Shown here: positions 18,427 through 21,320 of the stretch, in pieces
Layout of the letters: each line of letters opens with the position of its first letter
Position numbering within the stretch: position 1 is the stretch's first letter
Source of the DNA: Cladophialophora immunda
Taxonomy: Eukaryota > Ascomycota > Eurotiomycetes > Chaetothyriales > Herpotrichiellaceae
Assembly: GCF_000835495.1 (NCBI RefSeq)
Contig: NW_015622555.1
Coordinates: forward strand, 1-21,320
Direction of reading: 5' to 3'
Length of the DNA stretch: 21,320 nucleotides
Notes under the pieces: generated by a model
Told to the model about the DNA's origin: nothing
Databases searched by the model: none
Seen by the model: the letters and a program-made list of their open reading frames with translations, nothing else
Made by a program: the position numbers and the translations under genes

Positions 18427-19761
18427 ATGATAAGCGTCATTCTCTTCTTCCTCCAGATTTTCTGCACGTTCGCCGCTCAATCTAAGTACAAGCATGATCA
18501 ACTGTATAATAGGGGAAAGCTCAACAGAGATGCGGAAATATTCTCACCGGCCGGAAGAGCGCCTCCTAGCGTTAATACAGAGCCAATCGACGGCACAACT
18601 TCACGGCCAACTGCGATACCGCCATCCGCCGTCGAAACTGACCTTGTTTCTTCCCGACCAGATAGATTCCCAAGTATAAATGCCACTCTAAACGCCACCT
18701 TTTCCCCGATTGATAGGGCTCTGAGCGATAATTCAGGAGTAGGTTCGGGTCGGAACAACGTCTCCGACTCCAGCAATGAGCTCTGGGATTGCGCCAGCGC
18801 GAGTCCACCTTCCTTTCGCTCGTCGGCAGACCCGAGTTTGATGTGTACCGCAAATTGGACAGGGGGCAGCCTCATCGCGAGACAGCCACTGCGGATGGCT
18901 TTCGGGCCACCGCCGCCACTAGAGGTCACGAGCGGTGTGTCGCTGGGGCTCAGTACCTCGGTAGCTTCGGTGACGGCTTCAATGACGGCTTCAATGACGT
19001 CGAATTCGGTGGAGTCAAATACCGCCTCATCATCGAGTGGAGGCCTTTCCGCGGAGGGAAAGAAAGGGCTGGCGTACAACGACGCCTCGCTAACTGACGC
19101 CTTCGATGGTAGGGGGATGACTTGGGCGTACAACTGGGCGGCTAGTCCTGGAGGCCAGCTTGTGGCCGGTGTGGAGTTCGTTCCTATGCTTTGGGGTCTG
19201 GTGAGGTTGGACACTTGGTCCTCTTCCGTGAACTCTGCCATTGCAAGTGGCGCGAAACACGCCTTGGGCTTTAACGAACCCGACGACACCAACCAAGCTA
19301 ATCTGACTGCGGCCATGGCAGCAAGTTATCACATTCAATACATGAACCCCTTGGCAGGACAAGTGTCTATCGGCTCCCCTGCCGTCACCAACGGCGATGG
19401 CCTGGATCCACCGCAAGGAGTCCACTGGCTGCAGGCATTCTTCACAGCTTGCGCCGGGAAATGTGAGGTCGACTTCGTAGCATTTCACTGGTACGGCTCG
19501 GTGAGCGACATCGCCGGCTTCCAGCAGCACGTAGAGGACGTTACTCTCGCTGCGGCGGCAGCCAATGTTACAAAATTATGGTTAACGGAATTCGGCGCTA
19601 ATGGGACGGACGCTGACGTCGCTTCCTTCTTGACCCAAGCCGTGAACTTTCTTGATTCAACGACGCAGGTCGAACGGTACGCCTACTTTATGTGCAGTGA
19701 CGGGATATTGGTCAACGGAGGCACGATCTCGTCTCCCATCGGTGAAGCATATGTCGGGTAA
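18427..19761 (+). CDS. secreted glycoside hydrolase, GH128/Asl1-like (beta-1,3-glucanase type)
   Basis: A single uninterrupted exon of 444 residues. The N-terminus is a signal peptide (VILFFLQIFCTFAAQS, cleavage near 17-19). Residues 20-210 are a disordered-looking Ser/Thr/Pro-rich stretch with N-glycosylation sequons (N85, N89, N111, N143) and a short SVTASMTASMTS repeat (about 181-192). The catalytic barrel (Pfam Glyco_hydro_cc) starts near 213 with KGLAYNDASLTDAF. The WAYNWAAS, FVPMLW, GFNEPD (281-286, Glu284 as acid/base), FVAFHWYG and WLTEFG (385-390, Glu388 as nucleophile) motifs follow. All key residues are present, and the protein ends SSPIGEAYVG, as relatives do. GH128 members hydrolyse beta-1,3-glucan; fungal Asl1-type proteins are linked to the cell wall. 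Activity here is inferred. No GPI signal is seen. The extra-long linker between signal and barrel is notable. Confidence 0.93.
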   Translation: MISVILFFLQIFCTFAAQSKYKHDQLYNRGKLNRDAEIFSPAGRAPPSVNTEPIDGTTSRPTAIPPSAVETDLVSSRPDRFPSINATLNATFSPIDRALSDNSGVGSGRNNVSDSSNELWDCASASPPSFRSSADPSLMCTANWTGGSLIARQPLRMAFGPPPPLEVTSGVSLGLSTSVASVTASMTASMTSNSVESNTASSSSGGLSAEGKKGLAYNDASLTDAFDGRGMTWAYNWAASPGGQLVAGVEFVPMLWGLVRLDTWSSSVNSAIASGAKHALGFNEPDDTNQANLTAAMAASYHIQYMNPLAGQVSIGSPAVTNGDGLDPPQGVHWLQAFFTACAGKCEVDFVAFHWYGSVSDIAGFQQHVEDVTLAAAAANVTKLWLTEFGANGTDADVASFLTQAVNFLDSTTQVERYAYFMCSDGILVNGGTISSPIGEAYVG

Positions 19762-21190
19762 GGGAGCTTTACCGTGACGCCAATGGCAGAAGCCTCAGGT
19801 GGGTGCCGCGGTAGGGGCCATAGTGAGGAGGCATTAAGACCTGCGAAGGAAAATGCGGCCGGCCGGTAGGGCTCCGTCATAGTTTCATGAGGACTTGAAG
19901 GAAGATTCGTGATGACTGCTCAGTGCGCACCGACGGGGTCGGGCGAAACAAGGTCGTCGTTGATGAAGCCGTCCAGCTCTCCTTAAGGAGTTGCGAAGAA
20001 GATAGGTTTGGGTCTAGTATAGAAGTCACTGGTTTAATGACGCCACCATAATCGTGAAATATTATATCAGACCAACGATCTAACTGAAGGGTGAATGCGA
20101 TACCTGGGATCAAAAGATGATAGACGACTAGTCTATTGATATCGATGTCAACGCGTGAAGAGAGCTTCAAGGTTGAGAGGTGGGTAGTGCTCTGCTGTGT
20201 ACATGCGATAGCCCTGCTGAGTCAGTGCTAGCTGGTTCATGCTTGTTGTCACGTGAAGGCGTTCATGACAGACTACACGTTAGGATTGGAAACTTTCTGT
20301 GATGCTGCATCCTCTCGACTTGTTATGTCTCTGATGAAACTCCAACCGTTGGATCACGGCGTACTAAGTGTAGCTTTCATCGGGTGCGGGGTGAGTAGTC
20401 CGTTTCCACTAGGGCATTTACAACTAAGGATCAGTGGGAGCAAAGACGAAAAGACAGGTAGGGGCCATAGGTGGCAGTCTTCCTCTAAGAAGCCGCAGAT
20501 TCTTTTGGCCTTTGCCATTCGTTCTGTCAAATAATATCGGAGCCTGGTGGAAGTTGATATGTAGTGTGATCGAAGCGTAAGATACTTTCTTCTTAAGGGA
20601 GCCCTTACCGTCTTCGACTCTTCGTCGTAGAGAGAGTCTTGGATAAAGTATTGACTTTCGAAGTTTGTAACACAAAAGCTTCGTTTTGGTGGAGGAAAAA
20701 CCCTCAGAATGTAAAGGGGCAGCGATGGGAGTTACGTTCCCCTTCAGCCCGGTCCGAGATCGATAGTCCATTAGTACTAATAACAGTCTGCTAGCTATAC
20801 TTTCGTAGGGAGTGGAATTTAGGGGCATGTGACCGTCGGCCATACCAGGAAAGAGGCCAGCGGTCCCGATCCCGGTGCCCGCCTAGTATCGCTAGATTCA
20901 TTTCGTTGGTGAGGGAACGATGCATCGAATAATCCTAAGTCCGAGGTTACACTGTGGAAGTGCACGGATTGAGAGCGCCTTTCAACTTAACGCGGGTATA
21001 CGGGTTCAAACGTACATGAAGATATATCGCTATTGAGCCAGCCGACAGACCTATCGATCTATTATCTGGATTCTCTGGTCTCAATAGGTGCCACACGGGG
21101 TGGAGAAAAAGCGTAGGATTGGCGCTGGGGTGTTGAGTCACCATGACTGCGTCAAGGGTGGTCGCTATATTACAAGTCAAGCGGCTCGCA
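19762..21190. other. 3' region without recognised genes
   Basis: After the GH128 gene, frames on both strands up to 139 codons exist, none with recognisable motifs. The best-looking one is minus 19877-20170, with IPGIAFTLQLDRWSDIIFHD (97 codons). It has hydrophobic periodicity like a folded protein but no family I know. No RNA gene, tandem repeat or element end was found. Confidence 0.45.
19877..20170 (-). other. 97-codon open frame, unrecognised
   Basis: The frame starts with Met at 20170 and contains VYHLLIPGIAFTLQLDRWSD followed by a Ser/Thr-rich end. It is convergent with GH128 and begins about 410 bases beyond its stop. No splice or promoter evidence supports it. It is listed because its composition is more protein-like than its neighbours; it may be a gene fragment or chance. 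Confidence 0.2.
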
Positions 21191-21320
21191 TTTCTTTTTC
21201 CTTTCGTTTTTTTTGGGGGGGCGGGGGCAGGGGGGGGAGGGGGGGAACTTTTTGGGCCTTTTTTTTTTGGCGGAAAGGAGAGGGGGAAGAGAAGAGGGCG
21301 AGAGGAGGAGTATTAGCCGT
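21191..21320 (+). repeat. homopolymer-rich G/T then purine tract at the window end
   Basis: Runs of T and G dominate: TTTTTTTTGGGGGGG near 21209, then GGGGG, GGGGGGGG and GGGGGGG separated by one or two bases. A second T run and a purine stretch of GAGAGG-type units follow. Four G-runs in a row meet the simple G-quadruplex pattern. The unusual quality contrast with the rest of the window suggests either a structured tract or a low-quality contig end. Confidence 0.75.

Noticed and set aside
18498..19316. 272-codon minus-strand open frame
   Set aside because: It lies fully antisense to the GH128 gene, which has a signal peptide and both catalytic motifs. It is a codon-bias shadow.
20424..20843. 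139-codon minus-strand frame
   Set aside because: No family features, irregular composition and no supporting signals. Probably chance.
1..21320. tRNA genes, rRNA, CRISPR arrays, telomere repeats
   Set aside because: No T-loop-like motif with a matching acceptor stem, no spaced direct repeats of CRISPR type and no TTAGGG arrays were seen. A tRNAscan-SE run would be decisive for tRNAs.

Overview
The window looks like nuclear DNA of a filamentous ascomycete, most likely a eurotiomycete of the Aspergillus/Penicillium type. The genes carry short introns of 45-62 nt with GT...AG ends and plausible branch points. The recognisable families are fungal: a DUF7587-type protein, a Mx/Vps1-like dynamin GTPase, a two-finger C2H2 regulator, a GH128 (Asl1-like) wall glucanase, AIM9/APH-type kinase relics and a Tad1-like LINE. 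I name no species.

Layout. 1-1043 (-) is the 3' half of a LINE (RT C-terminus plus RNase H), 5'-truncated and running off the left edge with its frame still open. 1044-2765 holds no gene I can defend. 2766-4519 (-) is an intact two-exon DUF7587-type gene. 4920-5050 (+) is a decayed, inverted fragment of a dynamin gene, just beside the intact three-exon dynamin gene at 5057-7309 (-). 7989-9225 (-) is a broken AIM9/APH-like phosphotransferase. It abuts 9226-10014 (-), a broken member of an uncharacterised fungal family. 11103-13810 (+) is a long decayed gene: a charged N-terminus, low-complexity repeats and an LRR-like C-terminus, with frames that no longer join. 13811-15422 is mostly noncoding and includes a polypurine tract and a promoter with repeated AGGACGGA sites. 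15423-16700 (+) is an intact two-exon C2H2 regulator. 18427-19761 (+) is an intact secreted GH128 enzyme. The last ~130 bases are extreme G/T and purine homopolymer sequence.

The picture is an accessory or subtelomere-like block. Four genes look functional, while at least four relics (LINE, AIM9, uncharacterised family, LRR-like gene) and one inverted gene fragment show insertion, local duplication and decay. No operon-like pathway or biosynthetic cluster is evident. The most interesting locus is the DUF7587 gene next to the dynamin GTPase. The DUF7587 region shows an arrangement of R, S and Q-x-E residues reminiscent of ADP-ribosyltransferases, which is inference only. Genes were assembled by hand from reading frames, splice signals and recalled family patterns; no database search was run.
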